The notes below the pieces were generated by a model. It was given only the letters and a program-made list of their open reading frames with translations, ran no database searches and was not told the DNA's origin. Shown one piece after another: positions 43,842 to 54,008 of a DNA stretch of 64,000 nt (its first letter is position 1; every line of letters begins with the position of its first letter). The translations under genes were made by a program, and so were the position numbers. Source of the stretch: Chryseobacterium gilvum (GTDB lineage: Bacteria > Bacteroidota > Bacteroidia > Flavobacteriales > Weeksellaceae); NCBI RefSeq assembly GCF_025628965.1, contig NZ_JAOTEN010000001.1, forward strand, positions 682,001-746,000. Direction: 5' to 3'.

Positions 43842-45074
43842 ATGAAAAGATGTCAATCCTTGTTGTTTCTGCTGTTGTTTCCCCTTGCAATTTCAGCACA
43901 GCAAAATCCCAGTGCTGATGAATTGTTTTTAAAAGCACGTACAACGGCTTTCGAACAAAAAGATTATAATGCCTCTATTTCTCTTGCAAAAGAAGCGCTG
44001 AAAATATCCCCTGATTACACAGATATTTCTATTTTTTTAGCACGATTGTATACATGGAACAAAGATATTGTTTCTGCTAGAGCAGTATTTGAAGATCTGC
44101 AAAAGAAGGGGATTAAAGATGAAGACTATTTTGTCGCATACGCATCGCTCGAATATTGGAACGATCAAAATGCAAATGCCATTAAGATCATTGATGAGGG
44201 ATTGGTACATCATCCTTCGTCTGAAGCGTTATGGCTGTTGAAAGCAAAAGTTTATTTTGCAACGGATAGTTATGCTGAAGCAGAGCAAGCTATTACAAAT
44301 CTGTTGCTCATCAATCCAAAAAATACGGAGGCAAGAGCTTTTGCTGTGAGAATAAATGATTTTTCTTCAAAAAATGAAGTAGGTATCACTTATAATTATT
44401 CACATTTTGATAAGCAATTTGATGATGATTGGCATATTATAGGAGTAAGTTATAAAAGAATGACCTCTCTGGGATCAGTAATCCTGAGAGGGAATTATGC
44501 CAACAAATTTGCGCAAAACGGCACACAGATAGAACTGGAAGCTTATCCTAGATTGTCTAAAACATTTTATTTATATGTAGGAGCCGGATATTCTGAGGAT
44601 GTTGGACTTTTCCCAAAATACCGCACGGGAGTTTCTCTAAACGCGAATTTACCACACAGTTTTGAAGCCGAAATAGGGTACAGACAACTTTATTTTACCA
44701 ATAATATCTGGCTGTATACCGCATCAGTAGGTAAATATTATAAGAATTTTTGGTTTAACTTAAGAACCTATATTACTCCGGACAGCAAGAATATAGCACA
44801 TTCTTATACCGCAACTGTACGATACTATACAAAAAGCAGCCAGGATTATTTTGCCGTTCAGATAGGAACCGGAATCAGCCCGGAAGAAAACCGTAATAAT
44901 CTTTTGGAAAATGAAACCTTTAAACTGAAGACTTTCAAATTAGGAGCTGCATATAATTTTGCGGTCTACAGAAATTTATTTTCGGTGGGCACGATGTATT
45001 ATAATCAGGAATATTTGCCAAATGTAAAAGGCAATCAGTTTGATATCACATTAGGATACACGCGGAAATTTTAA
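43842..45074 (+). CDS. YaiO-family outer membrane beta-barrel with TPR domain
   Basis: The 410-residue protein has a signal peptide (LLFLLLFPLAISAQ), an N-terminal TPR part (about residues 25-170: ASISLAKEALKISPDY, LLLINPKNTEARAF) and a beta-barrel with alternating residues ending in TLGYTRKF, a typical aromatic last strand. This is the YaiO layout and resembles PgaA, the porin that exports poly-N-acetylglucosamine. E. coli yaiO lies beside yaiP, a glycosyltransferase. Here the convergent gene across a shared terminator is a glycosyltransferase, so an exopolysaccharide export role is suggested. Confidence 0.85.
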   Translation: MKRCQSLLFLLLFPLAISAQQNPSADELFLKARTTAFEQKDYNASISLAKEALKISPDYTDISIFLARLYTWNKDIVSARAVFEDLQKKGIKDEDYFVAYASLEYWNDQNANAIKIIDEGLVHHPSSEALWLLKAKVYFATDSYAEAEQAITNLLLINPKNTEARAFAVRINDFSSKNEVGITYNYSHFDKQFDDDWHIIGVSYKRMTSLGSVILRGNYANKFAQNGTQIELEAYPRLSKTFYLYVGAGYSEDVGLFPKYRTGVSLNANLPHSFEAEIGYRQLYFTNNIWLYTASVGKYYKNFWFNLRTYITPDSKNIAHSYTATVRYYTKSSQDYFAVQIGTGISPEENRNNLLENETFKLKTFKLGAAYNFAVYRNLFSVGTMYYNQEYLPNVKGNQFDITLGYTRKF

Positions 45075-45124
45075 AGATTTAATCGTTAAAAATAGACGAA
45101 ATTTTTTAAGTACTATTATCACTA

Positions 45125-45163
45125 AAAAAAAGTGTATTGAGGATGGTTCAATACACTTTTTTT
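45125..45163. terminator. Bidirectional terminator between YaiO-like and glycosyltransferase genes
   Basis: Sixteen-base stem (45125-45140 with 45148-45163), seven-base loop, A run on the left and T run on the right, so it can stop both convergent units. Confidence 0.85.
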
Positions 45164-45241
45164 ATCTTAAAATTTAAAATCCTTTTAAGTTTTGATATCA
45201 GTGCATTTAAAAACAGTTGTCAAAGCTTTCATTCTAAAAAA

Positions 45242-48200
45242 TTACTTCGTTCTCTTCATAAAATTAACAATTACCGAATCGGGCATTAGTTTTTTAGTAG
45301 CATAAAAGCGGGAGTTCATTGTTTTAAATTGATTAAATCTGACGGTAAGTCTTTGTAGTTCTGCTTCATCATTATAGTTGCTTTCTTCTAGGTTTTTTGT
45401 GATAAAAAGCTGTCCGTCATGGAGATAATAATTTTTAAACATAAAATCAGTCAGCAGGTTTTTGCTCTGCATCATAGGAATACCTGATGTTACAGTCTCT
45501 GAACCTACTGAAAGCCCTCTTCCCAGCCAAGCAACCGTAGAAGGTGTATGTAAGTTATAATTCGTTCTATAATAGGAAAACAAGGATGGTGCAAGATCAA
45601 AGTGACTAACGATTTTGTTAAATTTTTTGGGCGTTTTGAGTAAAGGTGAATACACCATCAGAGGAACATGAAATCTATCAATTTTAGATTGTAAAATGAT
45701 CTCCGGCATACTGTGGTCACCGGTAATTACAAAAATGGTATTCGCGAAGTCTGGACGCTTACTGTAATCTTCAAAGAATTTCTTTAAAGCATCATCAGCA
45801 TTCAGAACAGAAATCAATTCTCTTTTATGGATCGTCGCCCACTTTTTCTGTTGAGGATTCAGAATTGTGGATTGCAATCTGTTGTTATACTGCTTTTCAT
45901 AATAATTTTTATTATTTATCAAGAACGGGTTATGGGTTGATAAAGTAAGTATCATATTAAAATAAGGCCGATTGTTTAACGCTTGCATCTTAAGCATTTT
46001 ATCAAACACTGCCTGATCTTCATATCCCCAGCTTTCTCCATTGTTTGCGGGAAGCTTACGGTAGGGTTTTCCGAATAGGTCTTCATCAACAATATGATCT
46101 ACTTCGCTGTATTTCAAAAACTCACGATACCGGTCAAACTGTATATGCCCACCATAATAAAAACCCGTTTCAAAACCATTTGCTTTAAGTACATTATACA
46201 AATTAAAATGTTGTGGCGTTTTTTCGATTTCTAAAAATCCATTCTTGCCAAAAGGAAGAGAGCCCGTTAATGAGGGCAATGCTCCAAATGTTCTTCCTGC
46301 CGAACTTATACTGTTTTCCCAATAGAGGCTTTTATGTGACAGTGAATCCAGAAAAGGGGTAAAGTTACCGACATAGCCTTTCGGTGAAGTATACGCATGT
46401 CCGAAACCTTCCATAATAACAAAGACTAAGTTGGGTGCTTTTTCAGATTTTGTAAAATACGGCCCTAAAAAGTCTGGTGTGGTCTCTTTTCTCCAAAAAG
46501 GAAATTTTTCATCCAGCATTTCGGAAGTAATCTGAAACTTATCACTGCCACCCCAAAGTTTAACGATTTCAGGATGATCACTGATAAAATTGTCTTCATT
46601 GGAATTAATAAAATAAACCCACTTGCTTTTCGCTGCGTCTTTATTAAATTCGTTGTAATTCTGCACAGCTTCATTGTCTAATAGAGAAGAAGGTACAAAA
46701 AAAGCCAACAATCCGATCACCAATACTGTAATGCCAAGATATAGTGATTTTAATGCTTTTTTCCCCATCATCCATAATGGTAAAAATACCAATACCATCA
46801 AAATACCCATCAAGGCAAAATTTTTGTAGTTCAGCATTCCGCTGGACTGTAACGTCTGTTTTATTTCGTCTTTGCTGTAATAAAAAACCTCTGCTCCAAG
46901 CAGATTATGAGTTTCGGAAAAATAAAGGAACAAAATATAATGCGAAACAGCTGCTGTGAGAAATACAGCAATGGTGAGTGTTTTCCCCCAGCTTTTTTTG
47001 ATGAATGACAAGATGAGATAAGTAATTCCCATCACTGCTACCAGCTTTAAGGCAAATAAAATATTGTCAAAGAACAGGTGGACGACTATTTGTGATACGT
47101 CTATTGAGGGAAAAGAATAGCAGTACCACAATGATTCCACACCTATTCCTATTAAAAATTGAATCAGGAATACGACGGCCAGAATTCCCCACTGCTTTAA
47201 TCCTGTGTGAAGGATAATTGAAATCTTCTCTTTTAAAGGTAAATTTTGAGTGTTTTGACTAAAGCCTTGCCGTGTCATTTCTCCCCATCCGTGAGAATTC
47301 CTGAAATAATCAATAAATCCGTTAACCCCTGCTTTTACAACAATAGGGTGAAAATAAAATGGTTCGGAAAAAGCGGTTGCAATAAGTGCGAAAAAATCTT
47401 TTCTTTTGGTATACACCTGATAACTGACAAGATCAACCAATATGGCGTAGATTGAATACAGAAAACCCATGGATATGACCAATGCAAATAGAACACTGAA
47501 AAACGGCCAACTGATGATACCCAATAACAGAAAAATAATAAAAATAATATATCCGGAAAATTCTACCAATGGGCCCAGAAGTTCGAAAAAGAACCAGTAG
47601 GGAAGGCTGATCATTCCCAGCTTTCCATATTTGGGATTAAACATCATCTTCCTGTGTTTCCAAAGGGTCTCGATCGTTCCGCGCATCCATCTGTTTCTCT
47701 GTTTTTTAAGGATGTCTTTTGTTTCCGGAGCTTCAGTCCAGCATAAAGGATCAGGAATGGTAAGTACTTCATAGGCTTCGTTTCTTTCTTCCATATACTT
47801 TCGCATACGCACGACCAGCTCCATGTCTTCTCCTACCGTCTTTTTATCATATCCACCACAAGCCAGCACAATTTTTCTATCAAAAACTCCAAAGGCTCCT
47901 GAGATTAAAATTAGCCCAGAAGCGCGTGACCAAGCCATTCGGCCGAGAACAAAAGCTCTGATATATTCTAATGCTTGGGTTCTTCCCAAAAGAGTTCTCG
48001 GCATATTGACACTGATGACTTTACCGTTTTCAATGACGCAATTATTTGCCAGGCGAATCACACCACCGCAGGCAATAAACTTTTTGTCTTTCTGTTCCAA
48101 AAATGGCTTTGCCAGTTTAAGGATCGCATCCTGCTCCAGAATACAGTCTACATCTATACAGACAAGATATTGACCGGACGAAATATTAACACCTACATTA

Positions 48201-48670
48201 AGTGCATCTGCTTTACCACCATTTTCTTTATCTACAACAATCAGCTTTTTAAAAGCCGGGTTTTTACTTTTATAAATACCTCTTACAGGGTTGGTTTCTA
48301 TTTTCCCCTGTATGAAATAGGTGATCGATTCCAGATTATAGGCTTCAATCAGTTTTTGTATAGAATCATCTTTACTGCCGTCATTGACAATAATAATTTC
48401 CAGATTATGATAATAAAGGGATAGGAGAGAACGCACATTTTCTACAATGGTCATTCCTTCGTTGTAAGCCGGCGCGATAATACTAAATGTAGGCGCATTA
48501 GGATTGGCAGCGATAATACTGTAATCTGTAAAAGTATTTTCTTTTTTATATCTTAATACAGCTCCCAATGCATAGATCCCTATCCAACCGTAAATGACTG
48601 CAACACCAAGCCCATAAAGCAGAAACAGCCATATAACAACTTCGTATATAATATGTGAGAATTCTATCAT
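45242..48670 (-). CDS. Glycosyltransferase family 2 fused to LTA-synthase-like domain
   Basis: This 1142-residue protein is a fusion. Residues 1-460 are a processive GT2 enzyme: NDGSKDDS (96-103), DVD (173-175), GED (280-282) and QRNRW (324-328), as in PgaC and cellulose synthases. Residues 490-660 hold several membrane helices. Residues 745-1110 are an alkaline-phosphatase-superfamily/LtaS-like domain with metal ligands E753, T794 in AGRTFG (nucleophile position), H913 in STHNPF and D985-H986 in TGDHS. LtaS-type domains transfer phosphoglycerol or phosphoethanolamine. So one protein may build a glycan and decorate it on the outer face. It overlaps the HEAT gene by four bases. Confidence 0.85.
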   Translation of the reverse strand: MIEFSHIIYEVVIWLFLLYGLGVAVIYGWIGIYALGAVLRYKKENTFTDYSIIAANPNAPTFSIIAPAYNEGMTIVENVRSLLSLYYHNLEIIIVNDGSKDDSIQKLIEAYNLESITYFIQGKIETNPVRGIYKSKNPAFKKLIVVDKENGGKADALNVGVNISSGQYLVCIDVDCILEQDAILKLAKPFLEQKDKKFIACGGVIRLANNCVIENGKVISVNMPRTLLGRTQALEYIRAFVLGRMAWSRASGLILISGAFGVFDRKIVLACGGYDKKTVGEDMELVVRMRKYMEERNEAYEVLTIPDPLCWTEAPETKDILKKQRNRWMRGTIETLWKHRKMMFNPKYGKLGMISLPYWFFFELLGPLVEFSGYIIFIIFLLLGIISWPFFSVLFALVISMGFLYSIYAILVDLVSYQVYTKRKDFFALIATAFSEPFYFHPIVVKAGVNGFIDYFRNSHGWGEMTRQGFSQNTQNLPLKEKISIILHTGLKQWGILAVVFLIQFLIGIGVESLWYCYSFPSIDVSQIVVHLFFDNILFALKLVAVMGITYLILSFIKKSWGKTLTIAVFLTAAVSHYILFLYFSETHNLLGAEVFYYSKDEIKQTLQSSGMLNYKNFALMGILMVLVFLPLWMMGKKALKSLYLGITVLVIGLLAFFVPSSLLDNEAVQNYNEFNKDAAKSKWVYFINSNEDNFISDHPEIVKLWGGSDKFQITSEMLDEKFPFWRKETTPDFLGPYFTKSEKAPNLVFVIMEGFGHAYTSPKGYVGNFTPFLDSLSHKSLYWENSISSAGRTFGALPSLTGSLPFGKNGFLEIEKTPQHFNLYNVLKANGFETGFYYGGHIQFDRYREFLKYSEVDHIVDEDLFGKPYRKLPANNGESWGYEDQAVFDKMLKMQALNNRPYFNMILTLSTHNPFLINNKNYYEKQYNNRLQSTILNPQQKKWATIHKRELISVLNADDALKKFFEDYSKRPDFANTIFVITGDHSMPEIILQSKIDRFHVPLMVYSPLLKTPKKFNKIVSHFDLAPSLFSYYRTNYNLHTPSTVAWLGRGLSVGSETVTSGIPMMQSKNLLTDFMFKNYYLHDGQLFITKNLEESNYNDEAELQRLTVRFNQFKTMNSRFYATKKLMPDSVIVNFMKRTK

Positions 48671-49725
48671 ATTTTTTCCTGCAAAGCGTGTTTTATTATG
48701 TTTATTAATTCTTCAGAAGAAGTTTCATCCTGTGCGATCTGCTCTAAAAACTCCTGTTGCCCCAACGAAAAAAGAACTTCAGCAGCGCAAACTTTTAGAG
48801 CAGATTCGGGGGTATAAAGCAGCTGCTCTTTCAGGAAACCTATACAGCTTTTATCTCCTGAGCTTTTTATTGCTTTAAGAATTTCGAATTGAACCTCGAT
48901 AGGCTGATTGGGGTAGGCTTCAATAAGGTATGTAATTGTAGAGGAATTCTCCAGGGATAATAAAGTTTGTACGGTTTCTACTATCACTTCTGTAGAAGAA
49001 TGTGCCATAAGCTCGGCAACCATAGAGTACACTGAAAGGATCTGGAATTTTCTGATGAGCTTAAGGGTAAAAATAGTCACAGAATCGTTTGAACTTTTAA
49101 GCCAGCCATTTATCAGATGATCAGAATTTTCGGGAATGTGAGTGATTGAACCCAGAAGACGCAATTGTTGCCATTCCGATAGCACAGACTGAATGGTATC
49201 TAAATAATGCAATCCTTCAAAACCTTTAAAATTTACCAAAGTATATTGCGCTTCCTGATACACCTGCGGTGATGCGTGTGCAAGAAATTTTGAGATTTCC
49301 GGCAGGCTGTCTTGTACATTCATTGCAGTAAGTTCCTGTATTCCGCGTGCGATTAAATGAGGTTTCTTTTGGCTTAATTTTTTAAAGGCATCGTCCTGAA
49401 GTTTATATTGTTCAAAAAGATGTTTGATCGTATCTTTGGCAGCACCTGAAAATTTCTTTTCGGAATCAACCAGTTTTTGTAAAAAAAGATTTCTAAACAG
49501 AGGATTTTTATTGGCTTTTTCAAAATCTTTATCGGCCGGCTCTCCATCTTCTTCATATACAATTACTTTTGTTATTTTTTTATTGATTATTTCAGACCAT
49601 CCAGAAATGCGGATAGAAAACCTGTACTGATAAATGCTATAAATGATGACAATAATAATCATCACGAGTACCAATGAAAGCATTCCCAGAAAAACAAAAA
49701 AAATAAAATGTACAGAGTCTATCAT
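48667..49725 (-). CDS. HEAT-repeat membrane protein
   Basis: The 352-residue protein has one N-terminal helix (FLGMLSLVLVMIIIVIIYS) and then helical repeats of HEAT or Armadillo type: LPEISKFLAHASPQVYQEAQ, then MVAELMAHSSTEVIVETVQ, and CIGFLKEQLLYTPESALKV with about 30-residue spacing. HEAT solenoids bind proteins. It lies between the response regulator and the fusion glycosyltransferase, overlapping the latter by four bases, so it probably regulates or assembles the synthase. The direct target is inference. Confidence 0.82.
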   Translation of the reverse strand: MIDSVHFIFFVFLGMLSLVLVMIIIVIIYSIYQYRFSIRISGWSEIINKKITKVIVYEEDGEPADKDFEKANKNPLFRNLFLQKLVDSEKKFSGAAKDTIKHLFEQYKLQDDAFKKLSQKKPHLIARGIQELTAMNVQDSLPEISKFLAHASPQVYQEAQYTLVNFKGFEGLHYLDTIQSVLSEWQQLRLLGSITHIPENSDHLINGWLKSSNDSVTIFTLKLIRKFQILSVYSMVAELMAHSSTEVIVETVQTLLSLENSSTITYLIEAYPNQPIEVQFEILKAIKSSGDKSCIGFLKEQLLYTPESALKVCAAEVLFSLGQQEFLEQIAQDETSSEELINIIKHALQEKI

Positions 49726-49734
49726 CTTAACCCT

Positions 49735-50091
49735 TTATTTTGTAGAAAATCTTTTGATTCTTAACATCAATTCATTAGGACTGAAAGGCTTTACAATAAA
49801 ATCTGCTGCTCCTAAATCAAAAGCATTAAGTACAACCTCTTCCTGCCCCATACTTGATAGTATAATTACAGGTATTTTTTTACCCATTGCCTGTATTGCA
49901 GATAATATTTCTATTCCTGATGCGAAAGGCATCATAATATCTGTAATCGCAAGATCTACATTTTCCGTTTTCAGGGTTTCAATAGCTTCTTTGCCATTAC
50001 GGCTTAAAATTACTTCGTGCCCTTCTTTCAGTAATTTGTGCTCTATTGTTTTTAATATAAGTTCATCGTCTTCAGCAATTAGAATTACCAT
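49735..50091 (-). CDS. Single-domain response regulator (CheY-like)
   Basis: A 118-residue receiver with acidic pocket AEDDE (7-9), phospho-acceptor D51 in TDIMMP, switch SS region (79-80) and K101 in IVKPF. There is no output domain, so it works by protein contact, possibly on the HEAT protein or the synthase. It lies nine bases upstream of the HEAT gene and eleven bases downstream of the hybrid kinase, which is the likely phosphodonor. Confidence 0.9.
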   Translation of the reverse strand: MVILIAEDDELILKTIEHKLLKEGHEVILSRNGKEAIETLKTENVDLAITDIMMPFASGIEILSAIQAMGKKIPVIILSSMGQEEVVLNAFDLGAADFIVKPFSPNELMLRIKRFSTK

Positions 50092-50102
50092 GGTCTTATT
50101 AT

Positions 50103-53100
50103 TTATTTTATTAAATTTTTGATTAATTGTAATCCTACCGTTATTTCATGTATTATGTTGCGCTCCATAGATGTAAAATCCATGTTTTCCTCAATAGATT
50201 TTTCCCAATAGGAAGTTTGCTCCATAAGTTTTATCAAGCCGGCAGTTCCGGCAGTTCCTCTGAGTTTGTGAAGAATCTTCTTAAGCTCTTCGGTATTTTT
50301 TTCTTGTATTCCTGATTGTATATTTTCTTTAGCCTGATCGAGCTCTTGTATCACTAAGTTTAAAAATATTGTTTTAAAATCATCATCATCACCCATCTGT
50401 TCACCCAGGAGATCCATATCCAAATACATCTCAGGCTGTAGTGGTTTGGGTTCTGACAATTCCTGAACTTCAGCGCCCAGATGCTTTTTTAATATTTCCA
50501 CAAGATCACTCTGTCTTAGGGGTTTGGGTAGAAAATCATCCATTCCGGAACTCAGACATTTTTCTTTTTCACCTAAAACGTTTCCTGCCGTAACACCAAT
50601 GATGGGAACTGTGGTATATTCTGGCAACAGCCTGATTTGCTTTGTGGCTTCAATCCCGTCCATTACAGGCATCTGTACATCCATTAGTACGATGTCAAAA
50701 AGCTGATTACGGCAATGTTCTAAAGCCTGCAGTCCGTCAGTTGCTTCTGTAAGTTTAGCTCCAGGTATCAGCGATTGCATGATTCTGTTATTCAGAACCA
50801 TATTAACAGGATTATCATCTACAAGCAACACATTGGGAGAAGTCATAAACATATAATCTTCTTTCTGCATCGGTTTAGCTGCCGTTAAATCTTTTTCTGA
50901 ACTTTTAACCGCCCGTCGTAATGTTTTGTATAGTTCTTCAGATTTAATAGGTTTGAGCAGGAAATAGGAACTTTCTTCCTTTCTGAATGAGTTGATAACA
51001 TCATGCTCTTCTGAAGAAGTGTGAAGGATCACGAGAGGTGAGGCCTCATTCTGTTCATTAAAAAGCTGCTTTATTTTTTCGATTGTTTCCAAACCAGATA
51101 TAATCGGCATATGGTAATCGATCAAAATAATATCAAAACGCTCTCCGGCTAATAAGAGCTGAAGAGCCTCCATTCCATTGGCAGCGAGTTTGGAATCTAT
51201 ATTCTTATATGCAAGCATATGCTGCAGAATAATCCTGTTTGCTTCATTATCGTCGACAATGAGAACCTTGTTGATTTTCAGTGTTTCATCTTCGTTTTGA
51301 TCAGATATTTCGTAAGGAATCTCAATATCAAAGTAAAAAACAGACCCTTTCTCAAGTTCGCTTTCCAGAGTAAGATTGCTTCCCATATATTTCAAAATGT
51401 TATTTGAAATGGTAAGTCCGAGCCCCGTTCCTCCATAACGCTTACTGATAGAACTGTTTTCCTGAGTAAAAGCGTTAAAGATATGCTGTTGCTTTTCTGG
51501 CGGAATACCGATTCCTGTGTCTCGCACAGAGAATCGTAATTTTATATTTTTATCATCTGAATCCAGTTTTTGCACTTTAAGTTCAATCTCGCCTTTTTCT
51601 GTAAATTTTACAGCATTTCCAAGAAGATTGATCAAAATTTGCTTCAACCGGGTTTCATCAACCCATATTGTATCGGGCAATCCCGGCTCAATATTTAAAA
51701 GCAGCTCGATGTTTTTTTTCTGAGACTGATAAAGAACCACATTGATGACCTGGCTCACTGTATCATAAACGTTGGCTTTTTCTATTAAAAGCTCCATTTT
51801 TCCTGATTCAATTTTAGAAAAATCAAGAATGTCATTAATAATATTCAAAAGGTTTTCACCAGACTCATTAATGTAATTGAGATACTGCGTCTGCATTTCA
51901 TTTAACGGAGTTTGAAGCAAAAGATCAGAAAAGCCGATGACCCCGTTTAATGGAGTTCTGATCTCATGGCTCATATTGGCTAAAAATTCGGACTTGGTTT
52001 TGTTGGCAATATCTGCCATCTGCTTTGCATTTTTAAGCTCTTCGTTGGTTTTTTTTGACTCCGTAATGTTTTGCGCAGAAACAATAACGCCACCCATAAC
52101 TTGATCTGAGAGGTACCAAGGGCTTACCACAATATTATAATGTTGCAATCCTTCCTTATGGGGAACCTCCAGAGTCATATCCTTATTTATGTACGTTTTA
52201 CCGGCCAGTGCATCCCGATATATTTTTTTTCTATCTTCCGGTACATTTTGCGATACCGTAAACATGTTTTTTCCTATAAGATCTGTATCATGCATCTGGA
52301 ACTCATTTTTCCAACTGCTGCTTACTGACAGATAATTGAGATCTCTATCAAACATGGCTACCGCAGTAGGAACATAAGTGACAAATGACTGAAGCATAGC
52401 CTCTTTTTTAGCAAGTTCGAGATAGATGTTTTTGAATTTATCAATATCATGGATAATCCCATATACTCTTGTGCAGATACCGTCTTCAAACTCAGGAATG
52501 GCCTTCACCCTCACCCATATTACAGCTCCATCATTACGTATGAGGCGTAACTCTTCATCATAACCGATACCATTTTCTACAGCTCTCTTAAATAATATTT
52601 CTACTTTTTTTCTGCTCTCTTCAGTATAAAATCCCGTTGCATTTTCAAAATCAGGCTGAAATGATTTGTCTAATTTATGGATGTCTTTAGCAGATTGTGA
52701 CCAAAAAACGGTGTTGTTTTTAAGATTGACTTCCCAACCTCCCACTTGTGCAACCGCACTGGTCTGTTCCAGCATTTTTTTGGTGTACAGCAGGTCTTTC
52801 TCCAGCGTCATTCTTTCAGTAACATTCAAAGCGGTACTTACAATATAGGGCATGCCTTCTTTATCAGTTTCCACCAGATTATGGTACATCCAGACCATTT
52901 CTTCTCCTTCCTTGGATTTGAGAATCATGGTTCCAAGATCTTCCTGACTGTTGTTGATTTTTTCAAGATAGTGTGCAAGCAGTGGCCAATTTTTTTGGGG
53001 AACAAGATCTTTTAAATTCAATCCTTTTACTTCTTCTGCAGAATACTGAAGTGTTTTTCTCCCTTTTTCATTAACAGCAAGGATATTTCCTTCCATGTCA

Positions 53101-54008
53101 TGCATACTCATTAATCCTATCGCATTTTCAAAAAAGCTTCTGAAGCGACGTTCCGAACTTTCAAGTTTTTGTTTTTCTTCTAACTGTCGTGTAATGTTAA
53201 TTCCAAAACAAAAAATCTCAGACTTTTTTTGATTCTGTTTTAAATACCATTCTACCGTAATGGATGAATCTTCAAATTTTGTAGATGTTGAAAATTTAAT
53301 TTCCTGCTGATTATCAGTCAGATTTTTTAATAGTGACTGTAGCTCAATATTCTCTTGCCCTACGATATCTAATAAATTTTTACCGACAGTTTCAGTTTTA
53401 CTAATCCTAAAAACGTTTTCAAAAGCAGGATTGACATCCTTCAATAACAAGTTATTATCTAAGACACAAATTAGATTATTGGAGATATTAAAAGTCTGCT
53501 GAAAGTATTCGGCATCAATATTTTTTCTTTTTCCTATTAGCAGGTTTGTCACAGCATTCCCGAGTTTTTGAAGGGTACTGAGCTGTTTTTCACTTAATGT
53601 TTTAGGTCTAAAGTCAATAACACACAAAGTTCCTAATGCAAAACCTTCATTATCTATTAAGGGAATTCCTGCGTAAAAACGGATGCCACCTTCTATTATC
53701 AGAGGATTGTCTGATGATCTTTCGTCAGATAAGGTATCTTCAATCACTACCACCTCTCCGCTTGCAATACTGTATTGGCATAAAGTGCTTTTTCTGTCTA
53801 CGGAATCAAAAGCGAGACCTATGCAGCTCTGGATGACTTGTGTATCACTTTCCATCATGCCTATAAGAGAGGCAGGGCAGTCTGTAATCAGGCATGCTGC
53901 TTCTGCGAAAATATCTAACTGGGGGTCTTTTTTTAAATTTAAAAGATCAAAAAACTTCAGTTTATTGATTCTTTCGTTCTCATTAGCGGGCATTGGATAT
54001 TTATCCAT
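50103..54008 (-). CDS. Hybrid histidine kinase with GAF, PAS, two receivers and HPt
   Basis: The ATG at 54008 (MDKYPMPANENERINKL) starts it; the frame runs on to a TTG eight codons upstream that is a less likely start. About 1301 residues. In order: GAF domain (SPASLIGMM region near residue 50-170), about four PAS units, HisKA with FLANMSHEIRTPLNGVIGFS, HATPase (LGNAVKFTEKG), two receivers (KVLIVDDNEANR and NVLLVDDNPVN, each with Asp in IDYHMP or MDVQMP) and a C-terminal HPt with His in LHKLRGTAGTAG. The full phosphorelay ends beside the single-domain regulator. It probably controls the synthase locus; the signal is unknown. Confidence 0.92.
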   Translation of the reverse strand: MDKYPMPANENERINKLKFFDLLNLKKDPQLDIFAEAACLITDCPASLIGMMESDTQVIQSCIGLAFDSVDRKSTLCQYSIASGEVVVIEDTLSDERSSDNPLIIEGGIRFYAGIPLIDNEGFALGTLCVIDFRPKTLSEKQLSTLQKLGNAVTNLLIGKRKNIDAEYFQQTFNISNNLICVLDNNLLLKDVNPAFENVFRISKTETVGKNLLDIVGQENIELQSLLKNLTDNQQEIKFSTSTKFEDSSITVEWYLKQNQKKSEIFCFGINITRQLEEKQKLESSERRFRSFFENAIGLMSMHDMEGNILAVNEKGRKTLQYSAEEVKGLNLKDLVPQKNWPLLAHYLEKINNSQEDLGTMILKSKEGEEMVWMYHNLVETDKEGMPYIVSTALNVTERMTLEKDLLYTKKMLEQTSAVAQVGGWEVNLKNNTVFWSQSAKDIHKLDKSFQPDFENATGFYTEESRKKVEILFKRAVENGIGYDEELRLIRNDGAVIWVRVKAIPEFEDGICTRVYGIIHDIDKFKNIYLELAKKEAMLQSFVTYVPTAVAMFDRDLNYLSVSSSWKNEFQMHDTDLIGKNMFTVSQNVPEDRKKIYRDALAGKTYINKDMTLEVPHKEGLQHYNIVVSPWYLSDQVMGGVIVSAQNITESKKTNEELKNAKQMADIANKTKSEFLANMSHEIRTPLNGVIGFSDLLLQTPLNEMQTQYLNYINESGENLLNIINDILDFSKIESGKMELLIEKANVYDTVSQVINVVLYQSQKKNIELLLNIEPGLPDTIWVDETRLKQILINLLGNAVKFTEKGEIELKVQKLDSDDKNIKLRFSVRDTGIGIPPEKQQHIFNAFTQENSSISKRYGGTGLGLTISNNILKYMGSNLTLESELEKGSVFYFDIEIPYEISDQNEDETLKINKVLIVDDNEANRIILQHMLAYKNIDSKLAANGMEALQLLLAGERFDIILIDYHMPIISGLETIEKIKQLFNEQNEASPLVILHTSSEEHDVINSFRKEESSYFLLKPIKSEELYKTLRRAVKSSEKDLTAAKPMQKEDYMFMTSPNVLLVDDNPVNMVLNNRIMQSLIPGAKLTEATDGLQALEHCRNQLFDIVLMDVQMPVMDGIEATKQIRLLPEYTTVPIIGVTAGNVLGEKEKCLSSGMDDFLPKPLRQSDLVEILKKHLGAEVQELSEPKPLQPEMYLDMDLLGEQMGDDDDFKTIFLNLVIQELDQAKENIQSGIQEKNTEELKKILHKLRGTAGTAGLIKLMEQTSYWEKSIEENMDFTSMERNIIHEITVGLQLIKNLIK

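Noticed and set aside
47823..48424. Overlapping plus-strand frames of 116 and 149 codons
   Set aside because: Antisense to the glycosyltransferase domain with its conserved motifs; shadows.
49643..50122. 159-codon plus-strand open frame
   Set aside because: Antisense to the response regulator; composition is low-complexity and gives no family match.
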